From positions 1 to 64,000 of the forward strand of contig NZ_PGGO01000007.1 of the NCBI RefSeq assembly GCF_003010955.1: a DNA stretch of 64,000 nt, in the 5' to 3' direction. The DNA is from Phyllobacterium brassicacearum. Lineage in GTDB: Bacteria > Pseudomonadota > Alphaproteobacteria > Rhizobiales > Rhizobiaceae. A model generated the notes under the pieces. That model was given only the letters and a program-made list of their open reading frames with translations. It searched no databases and was not told the DNA's origin. Both the position numbers and the translations under genes were made by a program. Every line of letters starts with the position of its first letter. Positions within the stretch are counted from its first letter, which is position 1. Of this stretch, positions 37,058-45,876 are shown in pieces.

Positions 37058-37400
37058 TTGGCTGATTGTCAGGGTGAGCAAATGATCTTTCGGTCTTGCC
37101 CCCTATTCGCGCAATATCCCGCTGTGTTTGCGATATCGCCGCCGCAGCGGGTGTTCGCGCGCCCATTTCTCAGTCAAATTTCAAGTGCAGAATTTACTTC
37201 AAATATTGAAGTAAATTACACGTAAACTATTTTTAAGTTGTATCAAGAATAAAACCATATTCTGAATAGAATATCATCAAATGGTCAAAATGTTTTTCTA
37301 TTGCACTGCAATATAATTGTTTGACAAGCTTCATGAAGTCGCCATTATATTTGGATAGAAATGCGGTTTGGCACCAATGGATTGGGCAGGGATGTAGGAA
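37058..37400 (+). promoter_or_regulatory. 343-bp promoter region with WggR-type palindrome, copy 3
   Basis: AATTTACTTCAA-ATA-TTGAAGTAAATT (37191-37217) is a perfect 12-3-12 inverted repeat and the best of the three copies. About 180 bases of AT-rich sequence separate it from the ATG at 37401, as in the leader of the RTX gene. The promoter of the second exopolysaccharide operon probably lies here; I cannot place the -10 with confidence. Confidence 0.65.
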
Positions 37401-38927
37401 ATGACGGTTCAGACTTCGTATAAGCTCTCACCAGCTGCGAAATCTCTAAGAGAAATTGATCTATTGAAGGAACCGGTCCTGCTTCGCATGGGAATAGACC
37501 ATGATGAACTTCCTCAGGACCTGTCGAAAGCGGTCAAGATATTGGGTTTCGAAGGTGTCAAGGACGATGCCGCTATGCTGTCCGATAACTCTGGCAAAAA
37601 ATTCGAACTTCACGAAGCACCGTTATGCACGCTCGCCATTATCATCAATCCCGCGCATCGGGGCCGCGAAAAGCGTCTTCTCGACTGGTTGCGTGATCGG
37701 GGCGTCGTGGATGAGCCGCCAGTCCTTGAGTGGCAAGCAGGCAAGGAGGTCGCAACGACAGCGGTCATTATCCAGAAGCTTGCCGGCTTATTAGTGTCCG
37801 ACGCCCGGAAAATCGTTCAGTCAAATCGCGAACTACTCGCCCTGCGAACCTTGAATGACAACCTGCAAAACCGTTTTGCTACGATCGAAAGCTTTGTCGA
37901 CAGACAGGGTTTGCAGCCGTTTGACCTGGCTTTCTCGAACGAGCCCGTCAGCAGTTCGTCGCGCTCCAATGTGCTGGCTGACGCTTCTTTCGAGGGTGTC
38001 TCACAAATTCTTCCCGTTGCCAGTGCAGGGGTGAGCGCGATTGCAATCCATTTTGAACGCTTGGCCCGCCGTGATGACGCCACGCTCCACGCTCAACTGG
38101 TGACACTTGAGGACAGACAGGTCGTTGAAAGCTGGGTTGTTCCACTTTCGCGGCTTCATCAGGGATGGAACTATCTGGGTTTGTCGCGCACGCTTGCCGG
38201 TCTCCGGCGGACGTTGAGCCTGCAACTGCACATCGAGGGTGTGGACGATGAAATGCCCCTGCTCTCGCTTGGCGGGCTCCAGCCTCTGGAGATGTTCCAG
38301 GTCCAGGATGCAGCGAACAACACGCCGTTGTTGAAGAACAGTTTAGCGCTGCAGGTCTGGTGCGGCATGCCCGGTGTGCTGCTTCCGAGTTGGGCGAACT
38401 ATTTGCCGTCTCAATCTCGCCAGACAAGCGATGGCGGATTCCGGGAGATGCCGATAGCGATAGGCATTCTTGACCTCGCAGCGTTGGCCAATACAGAGGA
38501 AATTTCGTTCGAGTTCGCTGCAATCCTGCCATTACCGGAGGAAAGGGCCATCGGTTGTCATCCCCCGGCGACCGGTATCACGATCGGCCGGCTTCCAGCT
38601 GCATGCCCGCCCAAGATTCTGCGCATCTCATCAACTGCGATCATCGACAACGATGAGTCCCAGGATGTCGATTTCGCACTTGTCATTGCAGGTGACCTCG
38701 ATAGTGCCCGGCAACTCTTCAGCGAAGCGCGCCCTGCAGGCGCAGGCGAGGCATTCTCTGGTTGGACAAGCGTTTCTCATGGCGAGGAACCGCGTCTTAA
38801 CGCCTTCATCACGGAACAGGTTGGCGTCTGGCAGAATATCTATTTTGCGACTCGGATGAAAAATCCGGGTGACAACAGTTTCGCCTGGGCCAAATTCCGC
38901 GACATCAGCCTCATGGTCAACGGGTAA
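37401..38927 (+). CDS. Exopolysaccharide cluster protein of unknown function (WgaA/ExpA1 position)
   Basis: 508 residues, no signal peptide or membrane segment. The first 180 residues are helical (SYKLSPAAKSLREIDLLKEP, IIQKLAGLLVSDARKIVQSNRELLALR); the rest is beta-rich, with carbohydrate-binding-like segments such as ESWVVPLSRLHQGWNYLGLSR and a final NIYFATRMKNPGDNSFAWAKFRDISL. It starts the operon that continues with a GT2-GT4 fusion six bases later. A role in recognising or delivering the growing glycan is possible, but I know of no characterised homologue that I can name with confidence. Confidence 0.6.
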   Translation: MTVQTSYKLSPAAKSLREIDLLKEPVLLRMGIDHDELPQDLSKAVKILGFEGVKDDAAMLSDNSGKKFELHEAPLCTLAIIINPAHRGREKRLLDWLRDRGVVDEPPVLEWQAGKEVATTAVIIQKLAGLLVSDARKIVQSNRELLALRTLNDNLQNRFATIESFVDRQGLQPFDLAFSNEPVSSSSRSNVLADASFEGVSQILPVASAGVSAIAIHFERLARRDDATLHAQLVTLEDRQVVESWVVPLSRLHQGWNYLGLSRTLAGLRRTLSLQLHIEGVDDEMPLLSLGGLQPLEMFQVQDAANNTPLLKNSLALQVWCGMPGVLLPSWANYLPSQSRQTSDGGFREMPIAIGILDLAALANTEEISFEFAAILPLPEERAIGCHPPATGITIGRLPAACPPKILRISSTAIIDNDESQDVDFALVIAGDLDSARQLFSEARPAGAGEAFSGWTSVSHGEEPRLNAFITEQVGVWQNIYFATRMKNPGDNSFAWAKFRDISLMVNG

Positions 38928-38933
38928 CGTCTC

Positions 38934-41798
38934 ATGCTGGACCAAGTCAAACATCTCGAACAGGTCGCGCCGCCGCCGTCTGAGGATGACGTTGAACGTT
39001 CGGTTTCTCCGAAGGTTGCAGTGCTCATTCCGGCCTACAAGCATTCAGTGCTGCTCGCTGAGGCCATTGAATCCGCGTTGGCTCAGGAGGCGCCTTTCGA
39101 TATTGCCGTTGTCATTGTTGATGACGGGTGCCCGTTTCCGGAAACAGGCGAAGTCGGGCGAACCTACGCGCTAGCCCATCAAAGCGTTTTCTATCTGCGC
39201 AAGGCCAATGGCGGATTGAGTTCGGCGCGCAACTACGGGATCGATTTCGCCTTGCGCAATTTCCCGGATCTTGAGGCCGTCTATTTCCTGGATGCGGACA
39301 ACCGCATCACATCGACGGCAATCCGCGACATTCTCGAGTTCATGAAATCGGACGACAAAGTCGACTGGATCTACCCGAACATCGACAAGTTCGGCATCGA
39401 ATGGAACGGGAACTATACAACGCAATATTCGCGTCTCTTGCACCTGACCTTCGATAATATTTGTGAGGCGGGTAGCCTGGTATCGCGACGTATGCTTGAT
39501 GCGGGTATTCGCTTCGACGAGAGCATGAAGTCGGGATTTGAAGACTGGGAATTTTGGCTCCAGGCGATCGGACGCGGCTTCCTGGGTGCAAATTATCCGT
39601 TCTTCGGGTTCGAGTATCGCCAACGTGCCGAGAGCATGCTTCGGGATTCAAACCGGACCCGTGAAGGCATTCTGACCTATATCCGCCAGAAGCATAAGAA
39701 GCTTTTCGCTACCGAAACCCTGCTCGATTGGGAGCACCAGGAAGCCCCCCGATACGCCGCAATAGGCATGGGCACTTATGCTGTTGATTTGTTTACTGAT
39801 CCTACTGTCGAGCACGCCAAATGCAGCCTGGAGGATTTCGTAACGCGCTTTTGGGCAGCCAAGGCGGAACCGGAAACCTTTGGCGTCCCACCCTTCCTGC
39901 TATGGATGACGGCAGCTCACCGCGATGCCTTGACGCGGCTGGGTCTGATCCACAATCTGCTCTGGCTTGGCGAGAAGTTTGCTCAGAAGCATCATTTTGT
40001 GGCCATTCGTTTTGAGCGGAGCAATTCAAAGATCGGGCTCGATATCCGCAAGATCAGCGAAGCGGAACCGCTCGCCGACAAACCGTTTGGCTGGATGTGT
40101 ACGTCCGATATCTTTTCGACCTGCGCCGATGACGCGTCCGACGATTGGGCACGCTCGCTGCACAAGCCGGTACCCTCTCCCGATGTGGTAGAGATCGTCG
40201 TCAGCGGACCCTTCACTGCACGGGAGATGCAGAGTACCGCTCTGTCACCGACGAATGCGCTTCTCGCTACGCTGGGTGCATTGCGTGATTCCGGATATCG
40301 GTCGCAATCCAGGAATCGATGGATCTGGCGGTCGGTTTATTTTCCAAATCGCAGCCGGTATTTCGAATTGCTGCGGCATGCTGTCGGAGCAAAGCCCGTC
40401 ATGCCGCGGCTGCCACAAACATCGAACCCACTCCGGGTCGGCTTCCTCCTCCCGATCGCGAGCTTCGGTGGTGTTGAAAAAGTCGCCTACGCAGTGGCTC
40501 ATGCGCTCAAGAATGCAGGCTGCGAAGTACACCTCTTTCTGCTCGGAAAACCGGTTTATAACCGGGTTCCTGAGAATGACGGGGTGTTCAAGACGATTAA
40601 TTTCCTCGCGGACGACTATCCCCTTTGGGGCGGCCCGCACCAGTTTGCTGGTCATGACCTGATGATGGGCCATGATGAGGCTGCAAGAGCTGAGCAGATC
40701 ATGGGCTTCCTTGCCGGGCTCGATGTTGTGATCAACAATCATGTCGCGCCGGTGAACGCCGTACTCGGAGATCTGCGCCGCCGCGGCATCAAGGTACTGA
40801 ACTACGTCCATGTGCTCGACAAGTCGAAAATGGGACGAGATGCCGGACATCCCTATCTGTCGCTCGCCTTCGAGCATGTTTATGACACCATCCTGACCTG
40901 TTCCAACGATATGGCGGAATGGCTGCACGCAATGGGTGTGCCATCCGCCAAGCTCATGCATATCCAGAACGCCGCCAGCTATGTGTTGGCCCCGAAGGAA
41001 CGGGATGCTCTGCTGGCCGCCCGGCGCAGCAAACCCCAAAAGGATAAGCTTAACGTCCTCTTCCTGGGCCGTCTCGACGCGCAGAAAGGTATCGAACGTC
41101 TGTACGCTACCGTTCGCGATTTGCAGCAACGTTTTGTGCCGATCGAGTGGAAGATCATTGGCAGCGACGTCATGGATTCGGGAGCTGGCGGATCGTGGAA
41201 GGAACGATTTGCCGAAATCGACGTACATGTGGATGCGCCGGTGTACTCCAGCCGCCATTTGAACAAAGCTTTTGCCTGGGCCGATGTGGTGGTGCTGCCA
41301 TCGCGTTGGGAAGGTGCGCCATTGACCATCATCGAAGCGCAACGGCTCGGCTGTGTGCCGGTCGCAACAGCCGTCGGCGCGGTTGGCGAACTCATCGAAC
41401 ATGGTGTCGACGGGCTCTTGATCGAATCGACTGACGACAATGTCATCATCAGCGAAATGACCGAGATGATCGCGGCATTGGCCGAAGATCCGGCTGCACT
41501 TGGCCGCCTGTCGGAAGCCGCGGCAGAACGCGGCGCGTCACTCGCTTGGGATCGAAGCGTCGAGCCGCTGGTACAGCAGTTGATGGCGTGGTTCCCAGAC
41601 CGTCTTGCCACGCGCTCCCAAGCCCCGGGCTTGAAGCTCGTGGAACAAACAGCCTCCCCAACTTCGCCGGACCGGCCACCCGCAATCGAGCGTCTGTTGC
41701 GCGAGCCGGGACCGAGGGAGCGCGACGATATTTCCGAAATAAGGCCGCTGCAGATAGCCGCTGCCGGATCAGTCAACATGAATAATTTGAGGGACTAG
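38934..41798 (+). CDS. Bifunctional glycosyltransferase, GT2 plus GT4
   Basis: 954 residues. Residues 23-270 form a GT2 domain: KVAVLIPAYKHSVLLAEAIESAL, VDDG, GGLSSARNYGIDFA, FLDADNRI (DxD) and FEDWEFWLQAIGRG. Residues 500-900 form a GT4 domain: RVGFLLPIASFGGVEKVAYAVAHAL, LNVLFLGRLDAQKGIERLYATV and VVLPSRWEGAPLTIIEAQRLGCVPVAT with the E(x7)E pair. Two transferases in one chain could add two successive sugars, such as the Glc-Gal pair of a galactoglucan. It resembles the ExpA2 class of transferases. Confidence 0.87.
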   Translation: MLDQVKHLEQVAPPPSEDDVERSVSPKVAVLIPAYKHSVLLAEAIESALAQEAPFDIAVVIVDDGCPFPETGEVGRTYALAHQSVFYLRKANGGLSSARNYGIDFALRNFPDLEAVYFLDADNRITSTAIRDILEFMKSDDKVDWIYPNIDKFGIEWNGNYTTQYSRLLHLTFDNICEAGSLVSRRMLDAGIRFDESMKSGFEDWEFWLQAIGRGFLGANYPFFGFEYRQRAESMLRDSNRTREGILTYIRQKHKKLFATETLLDWEHQEAPRYAAIGMGTYAVDLFTDPTVEHAKCSLEDFVTRFWAAKAEPETFGVPPFLLWMTAAHRDALTRLGLIHNLLWLGEKFAQKHHFVAIRFERSNSKIGLDIRKISEAEPLADKPFGWMCTSDIFSTCADDASDDWARSLHKPVPSPDVVEIVVSGPFTAREMQSTALSPTNALLATLGALRDSGYRSQSRNRWIWRSVYFPNRSRYFELLRHAVGAKPVMPRLPQTSNPLRVGFLLPIASFGGVEKVAYAVAHALKNAGCEVHLFLLGKPVYNRVPENDGVFKTINFLADDYPLWGGPHQFAGHDLMMGHDEAARAEQIMGFLAGLDVVINNHVAPVNAVLGDLRRRGIKVLNYVHVLDKSKMGRDAGHPYLSLAFEHVYDTILTCSNDMAEWLHAMGVPSAKLMHIQNAASYVLAPKERDALLAARRSKPQKDKLNVLFLGRLDAQKGIERLYATVRDLQQRFVPIEWKIIGSDVMDSGAGGSWKERFAEIDVHVDAPVYSSRHLNKAFAWADVVVLPSRWEGAPLTIIEAQRLGCVPVATAVGAVGELIEHGVDGLLIESTDDNVIISEMTEMIAALAEDPAALGRLSEAAAERGASLAWDRSVEPLVQQLMAWFPDRLATRSQAPGLKLVEQTASPTSPDRPPAIERLLREPGPRERDDISEIRPLQIAAAGSVNMNNLRD

Positions 41799-41800
41799 CG

Positions 41801-43150
41801 ATGAAAAAACTTTTTGTTCTTAATGGTGGTGCTGCCGTAAAGCCTGGCAACAAATCCGCCTATTTGAAGTTTGAGGATCCGCTCGCGGCCTTCAACAAGG
41901 GTGGCATCAATACAGGCGACGTTCTCGTCTATGATGCCACGCTCAAGGCGCTTGCCTACGACGACATCCGCAACGTGCAGTTCTCGCATGCGGCTAATGA
42001 GAAGCTCTGGCCCCAGGATGGGACCTATGATGCGACCGTCGTTCGCGGGTCGAATTATCTGACGGAAACCGTCGATTTGGCCCACGTAGTGCCTTTGCTC
42101 AAGAAATTGAAAGGTCCGGTCGTTGCGATCGGTGTTGGCGCGCAGGCCGGCAAGTACAAGAAACTCAATGTTCCTAAAGGAACGGTAGAGGCCTGGAAAA
42201 TCATCGCGGACAAGTGCGAGACAATTGGCGTGCGTGGTTTCTACAGCGCGGAAATTTTCAATGACCTCGGCATCAAAAATGTGCGGGTCATCGGTTGCCC
42301 GAGCTTTTACCGTTCGCTGCGTCCTTCGATCACCATCAAGTCAATCGACCCGGCGCAGGCTCGTATCGGCCTTACACTCAATAAATATCTTTCCGCCGAT
42401 TACGCCAGCAATGCGACGAAGACCAATCGCATGCAGCGTGCATTGATCGACGCGGTGGCCAAGCGCCCTTCAAGCAAGCTCTATTCGCAGGGTGAGCGCG
42501 AGGAGACACTCGCAATCTTCTCCACGGGCAAGGAGAAGCAGGACAACATCAAGGCGATCCTGACCAAGTTCAATCTGCTTGGCCACACCGAGGCCGAGGA
42601 GATGCTCAACAACCGTATGAGCGCCTTCTTCGATATCGAGGAGTGGGCGGCTGATGCGGCGGCCAATGTGGATGTGATGGTCGGCTTCCGGCTGCATGGC
42701 AACGTCATCGCCCTGCATCAGGGAATCCCGGCAATTTTCTTCACCTATGATTCTCGTATTCGGGAACTGGCGTCGCTCTTCGCCATCCCGTCGATTGAGA
42801 TCGAGGATTATCTGCCGATCAATCTTGAGAAGTTGCTCGAGCGTGCCGATTTCTCGAAAGTTCAGCACATCTACAGGGCCAATTTCGCCGAGTACCATCG
42901 CTTCCTGACGGAAAACAAGCTCAATCACGTATTGCCCAAGCCTGTTGCCGCACCGGCAGACAAGCCTCTTTCCACGCCCAATCTGGTCCAGGTACCGCAC
43001 AACATCCACGAAGCCGTGGCCTGGTTCCGTAGCGAGATCGATTTCATGACCGGAGAAGTTGAGACGCTGCGTAATCGTGCATGGAACCTTGAAACCACAT
43101 TGCGCGGCCTGAACACCAAGCAGGAGGCCCCGGCAAAGGTCGCCGTATGA
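41801..43150 (+). CDS. Polysaccharide pyruvyl transferase family protein (second of a pair)
   Basis: 449 residues, starting two bases after the preceding stop. Motifs parallel those of the 34717 gene: ATVVRGSNYL, VVAIGVGAQAGKYK, IGVRGFYSAEIFNDLGIKNVRVIGCPS and GFRLHGNVIALHQGIPAIFFTYDSR. The C-terminal 70 residues are a Pro/Ala linker and a short helix (VETLRNRAWNLETTLRGL) absent from the first copy. It may modify a different sugar, or the pair may work together. Confidence 0.8.
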   Translation: MKKLFVLNGGAAVKPGNKSAYLKFEDPLAAFNKGGINTGDVLVYDATLKALAYDDIRNVQFSHAANEKLWPQDGTYDATVVRGSNYLTETVDLAHVVPLLKKLKGPVVAIGVGAQAGKYKKLNVPKGTVEAWKIIADKCETIGVRGFYSAEIFNDLGIKNVRVIGCPSFYRSLRPSITIKSIDPAQARIGLTLNKYLSADYASNATKTNRMQRALIDAVAKRPSSKLYSQGEREETLAIFSTGKEKQDNIKAILTKFNLLGHTEAEEMLNNRMSAFFDIEEWAADAAANVDVMVGFRLHGNVIALHQGIPAIFFTYDSRIRELASLFAIPSIEIEDYLPINLEKLLERADFSKVQHIYRANFAEYHRFLTENKLNHVLPKPVAAPADKPLSTPNLVQVPHNIHEAVAWFRSEIDFMTGEVETLRNRAWNLETTLRGLNTKQEAPAKVAV

Positions 43151-43986
43151 CACAGCCCTTGCGATTCAGTCGGCGTTCATTTCTGGGACTTGCCGGTTTC
43201 GGAATAGCGTCGGCTGGGTTGCTCGCGCGGCCAGGTCTTGCACGCGCACTTTGCTCGGATCTCCCCGCGCCTCTCAAGGGCGCGGATGGTAAATGGCAAT
43301 TGTCGTTTAACGATGATTTCACCGACAATGCGGGTTTTGATCAGCGCTGGCTGAGGGTGAATGACAGCGGCGGAGAGACCAAGTCTGTCCGCCTGCCGGG
43401 AAACGTTGCTATATCGGGTGGAGGCCTGTCACTCAAGCTCGGGCGTAATACGCGCGATACTAACGGAAAGCGGCCATTTACGGGTGGCTATGTCCGGACG
43501 CGGGATTTTCGGCAGTGCTATGGATATTTCGAATGTGAGATGCAGATCGCTAACGAACCGGGTGTTAACAACGCTTTCTGGCTGACGTCCGCTCGCGAGA
43601 CAGAAGGCGACACACGTTTTGAACTTGATGTGATCGAAGCAAAGTACCCGAATGTCGTTCAGGTCACGGCCCGGCGCTGGCTCCCTGACCGGGAGGTTTT
43701 CTCGAAGACTTATCGACCGCGGCGGACACGTCTGGCCGATGCGTACCATCGCTATGGCATGCTGTGGAGCCAAGATCAGTTCCAATTCTTCTTCGATGAC
43801 AAGAAAATTTACGAAGTTGCGAACACGTTCGCTCACACACCAGCTCAGTTGCTTTTTAGCAATGCGGTAGCTTCTTTCGCGGGGAAAGATGATGGAGATG
43901 TGAATGGGGCGGCAACCTCCATTCGCAACATTCGTGTCTTTCAAAATACGGAATGGCAAAACGTGCCAATTTGGAGGTGTTCATGA
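43147..43986 (+). CDS. Tat-exported GH16 family glycoside hydrolase
   Basis: 279 residues, ATGA overlap with the gene before. The N-terminus SRRSFLGLAGFGIASAGLLA is a twin-arginine signal. The catalytic motif ELDVIE (ExDxxE, about residues 159-164) identifies a GH16 endo-beta-glucanase or galactanase of the laminarinase/ExoK type. Beta-jelly-roll segments (GYFECEMQIANEPGVNNAFWL) are clear. Exported from the cell, it could trim galactoglucan chains to low-molecular-weight forms. Final residues IRNIRVFQNTEWQNVPIW are a usual ending. Confidence 0.88.
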   Translation: MTQPLRFSRRSFLGLAGFGIASAGLLARPGLARALCSDLPAPLKGADGKWQLSFNDDFTDNAGFDQRWLRVNDSGGETKSVRLPGNVAISGGGLSLKLGRNTRDTNGKRPFTGGYVRTRDFRQCYGYFECEMQIANEPGVNNAFWLTSARETEGDTRFELDVIEAKYPNVVQVTARRWLPDREVFSKTYRPRRTRLADAYHRYGMLWSQDQFQFFFDDKKIYEVANTFAHTPAQLLFSNAVASFAGKDDGDVNGAATSIRNIRVFQNTEWQNVPIWRCS

Positions 43987-45752
43987 ACGATGAATTCGTT
44001 TCGACATCACGCGCTGACAAAAGCAAAAAATATCTGCTTGGCAAGAATGGATGGATATTCCTGGATCATGACTCTAACCGGGTTATCGACCAGATCACGG
44101 GCCGCCATGTCCTGGATTCGCGGGGCATTGAATCCTGGCGTAGTCTGATCGCCGAACGCGATGCATATGTGGCCTCTACCGGAGCGCAGCATTTGATGTT
44201 CGTCGCCCCCAACAAGGAACTTGTCTATTCCGAACAGCTTCCAGACTGGGTGGAGATTGCTGAGCAACGCCCCATCCATCAGATCATGGCTGCACTTGGC
44301 CCCTCACGCGCAAGCAAGGTCATCTATCCTCTCGATGAAATTCGGGCGGGGAAGGCCCATGGCCTGACCTATCCGAAAACCGATACCCATTGGAGCGGCT
44401 TTGGCGCGTACATCGGATACCTGGCTTTCTGCAACGCCTTGTCGGACTGCGGAATCGAGCCATTGCGAGTCGAGGGCTCACGCCTGAGCTTCGAAGAGGT
44501 TCCTTATGTCGGCGATCTCGGCATCAAGTTTGAACCGCCGGTATCGGCTCCCACGCTATCGGCCCGGATCGAACATGCAGCTGGTAAACTTGACTTCGAT
44601 AATCGCATACCAAACCGGGGAAGGATCAGGGTTTTTGTCAATAAGGATGCAACCCTGCCGCGCTGTGTCATGTTCGGTGATTCATTTGGTGGCAACCTGC
44701 TGCCCTTCCTGAAAGAAAGCTTCAGCACGCTGGTCTATGTCTATGGCAAAACGTTCGATCGGGAATTGATCGAGGCATACCGGCCGGACGTCGTGCTCTC
44801 GGAGTTCGTCGAACGGTTCCTGATCGACCCGCCAGTGGATACGCCGACATTCAGCTATGCGTCGGTGGTTCGCACCAAGTTGAAGCTCCTGTCGAAGGAC
44901 GATCTGGCGCATGTGAAATCTCAAACCGGATCGGTCGATCTTGACTTATTCCCCGTGCGCCCGGTTTATGATGCGATATTGTCGGCGCATGAGGGCAAGT
45001 CAATCCGCCCTGCCCTCATCGCCGATCTGAAAAAGCATCATCCCAACAACCCCGAAGCGCACCATATGATTTCAGTGGAGCTTGCTCGGCTGGGTGAGCG
45101 GCTCGACGAGGCACGGCTCTTTGCCGAACGCGCTGTCAAGGCAGAACCTTGGAATGCCCGTGCACGACACCAGCTCGCCTTGACTTTGATGCGGCTGGAA
45201 CGGGCTGATAAGGCCGAGGTTGAATTGCGCAAAGCGATTGAACTCGATGCCGGCGTCGATTGGTGGAATTATCAGTTGGCACAGGTGCTGTACCGACAGC
45301 AGAAATATGCGCCTTGCATCGATTGCATAAAAGAATATCTCGACCGCCGCCCGGATTCCTCAGACGCGTGGCAATTGCTCGGCCGTTGCTATGAGGCGTT
45401 GAACGATACCGAGGAAGCCGCCGAGGCTTTCGTGCATGCGGCCGATGCCAAACCTGATTGGACATGGCCGCTTCTGAAGCTTGCCAACCTTCGTGTGCAT
45501 AGCAAGACCAACCCGGAACAGGGATTGGTGGCGACGGACCGGCTTCTCGAAACTCTTTTCCACGCGCGGCAGAGAGCGGAGGTCTACATTCTGCGGTCTC
45601 AGCTGCACGAGATTAATGGGTCGCGCGAGAAGGCGATCGAAGCCGCTCTCAGAAGTACCGAACTTGCGCCAGACTGGGAATGGGCGAGCAAGACGCTTGC
45701 GCGCTTGCGTGCCCAGGAAACCCGCCAGACTTCCGGGGTAAAGCCGGAATAG
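43983..45752 (+). CDS. AlgJ/AlgX-like SGNH acetyltransferase fused to TPR repeats
   Basis: 589 residues from ATG 43983 (GGAGGTG upstream, ATGA overlap). The first 310 residues resemble AlgJ/AlgX: GKNGWIFLDHDSN, the Asp-His motif TDTHWSGFGAY (about 131-136) and the nucleophile Ser in MFGDSFGG (about 230). Residues 345-580 are six or so tetratricopeptide repeats (ALTLMRLERADKAEVELRKA). No signal peptide is present, unlike periplasmic AlgJ/AlgX. Galactoglucan is O-acetylated, so this is the likely acetyltransferase, perhaps acting on cytosolic precursors. No AlgI-type partner is in the window. Confidence 0.8.
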   Translation: MNDEFVSTSRADKSKKYLLGKNGWIFLDHDSNRVIDQITGRHVLDSRGIESWRSLIAERDAYVASTGAQHLMFVAPNKELVYSEQLPDWVEIAEQRPIHQIMAALGPSRASKVIYPLDEIRAGKAHGLTYPKTDTHWSGFGAYIGYLAFCNALSDCGIEPLRVEGSRLSFEEVPYVGDLGIKFEPPVSAPTLSARIEHAAGKLDFDNRIPNRGRIRVFVNKDATLPRCVMFGDSFGGNLLPFLKESFSTLVYVYGKTFDRELIEAYRPDVVLSEFVERFLIDPPVDTPTFSYASVVRTKLKLLSKDDLAHVKSQTGSVDLDLFPVRPVYDAILSAHEGKSIRPALIADLKKHHPNNPEAHHMISVELARLGERLDEARLFAERAVKAEPWNARARHQLALTLMRLERADKAEVELRKAIELDAGVDWWNYQLAQVLYRQQKYAPCIDCIKEYLDRRPDSSDAWQLLGRCYEALNDTEEAAEAFVHAADAKPDWTWPLLKLANLRVHSKTNPEQGLVATDRLLETLFHARQRAEVYILRSQLHEINGSREKAIEAALRSTELAPDWEWASKTLARLRAQETRQTSGVKPE

Positions 45753-45799
45753 CAATTGCTCATACTTTATCGTTGAACGTAGTGTGGCGAAGCAGGTAA

Positions 45800-45822
45800 G
45801 CATGGGGCTGGTCGCCCCATGC
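45800..45822. repeat. Hairpin after the exopolysaccharide operon
   Basis: GCATGGGG / CCCCATGC with a 7-base loop lies 47 bases after the AlgJ-like gene. It is GC-rich but lacks a T-run; it may still end the operon with Rho or protect the transcript. Confidence 0.45.
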
Positions 45823-45876
45823 CCGTGCGCGCTCGGCTCGGAAAGCATGTAACGTCGACCGTTGAAGGACGACATG

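Noticed and set aside
40245-41402. 385-residue open frame on the minus strand within the GT2-GT4 gene
   Set aside because: A shadow of the large plus-strand gene; no motifs, no binding site.
45800-45822. Strong terminator after the exopolysaccharide operon
   Set aside because: The stem is good, but no T-run follows, so I list it only as a hairpin.
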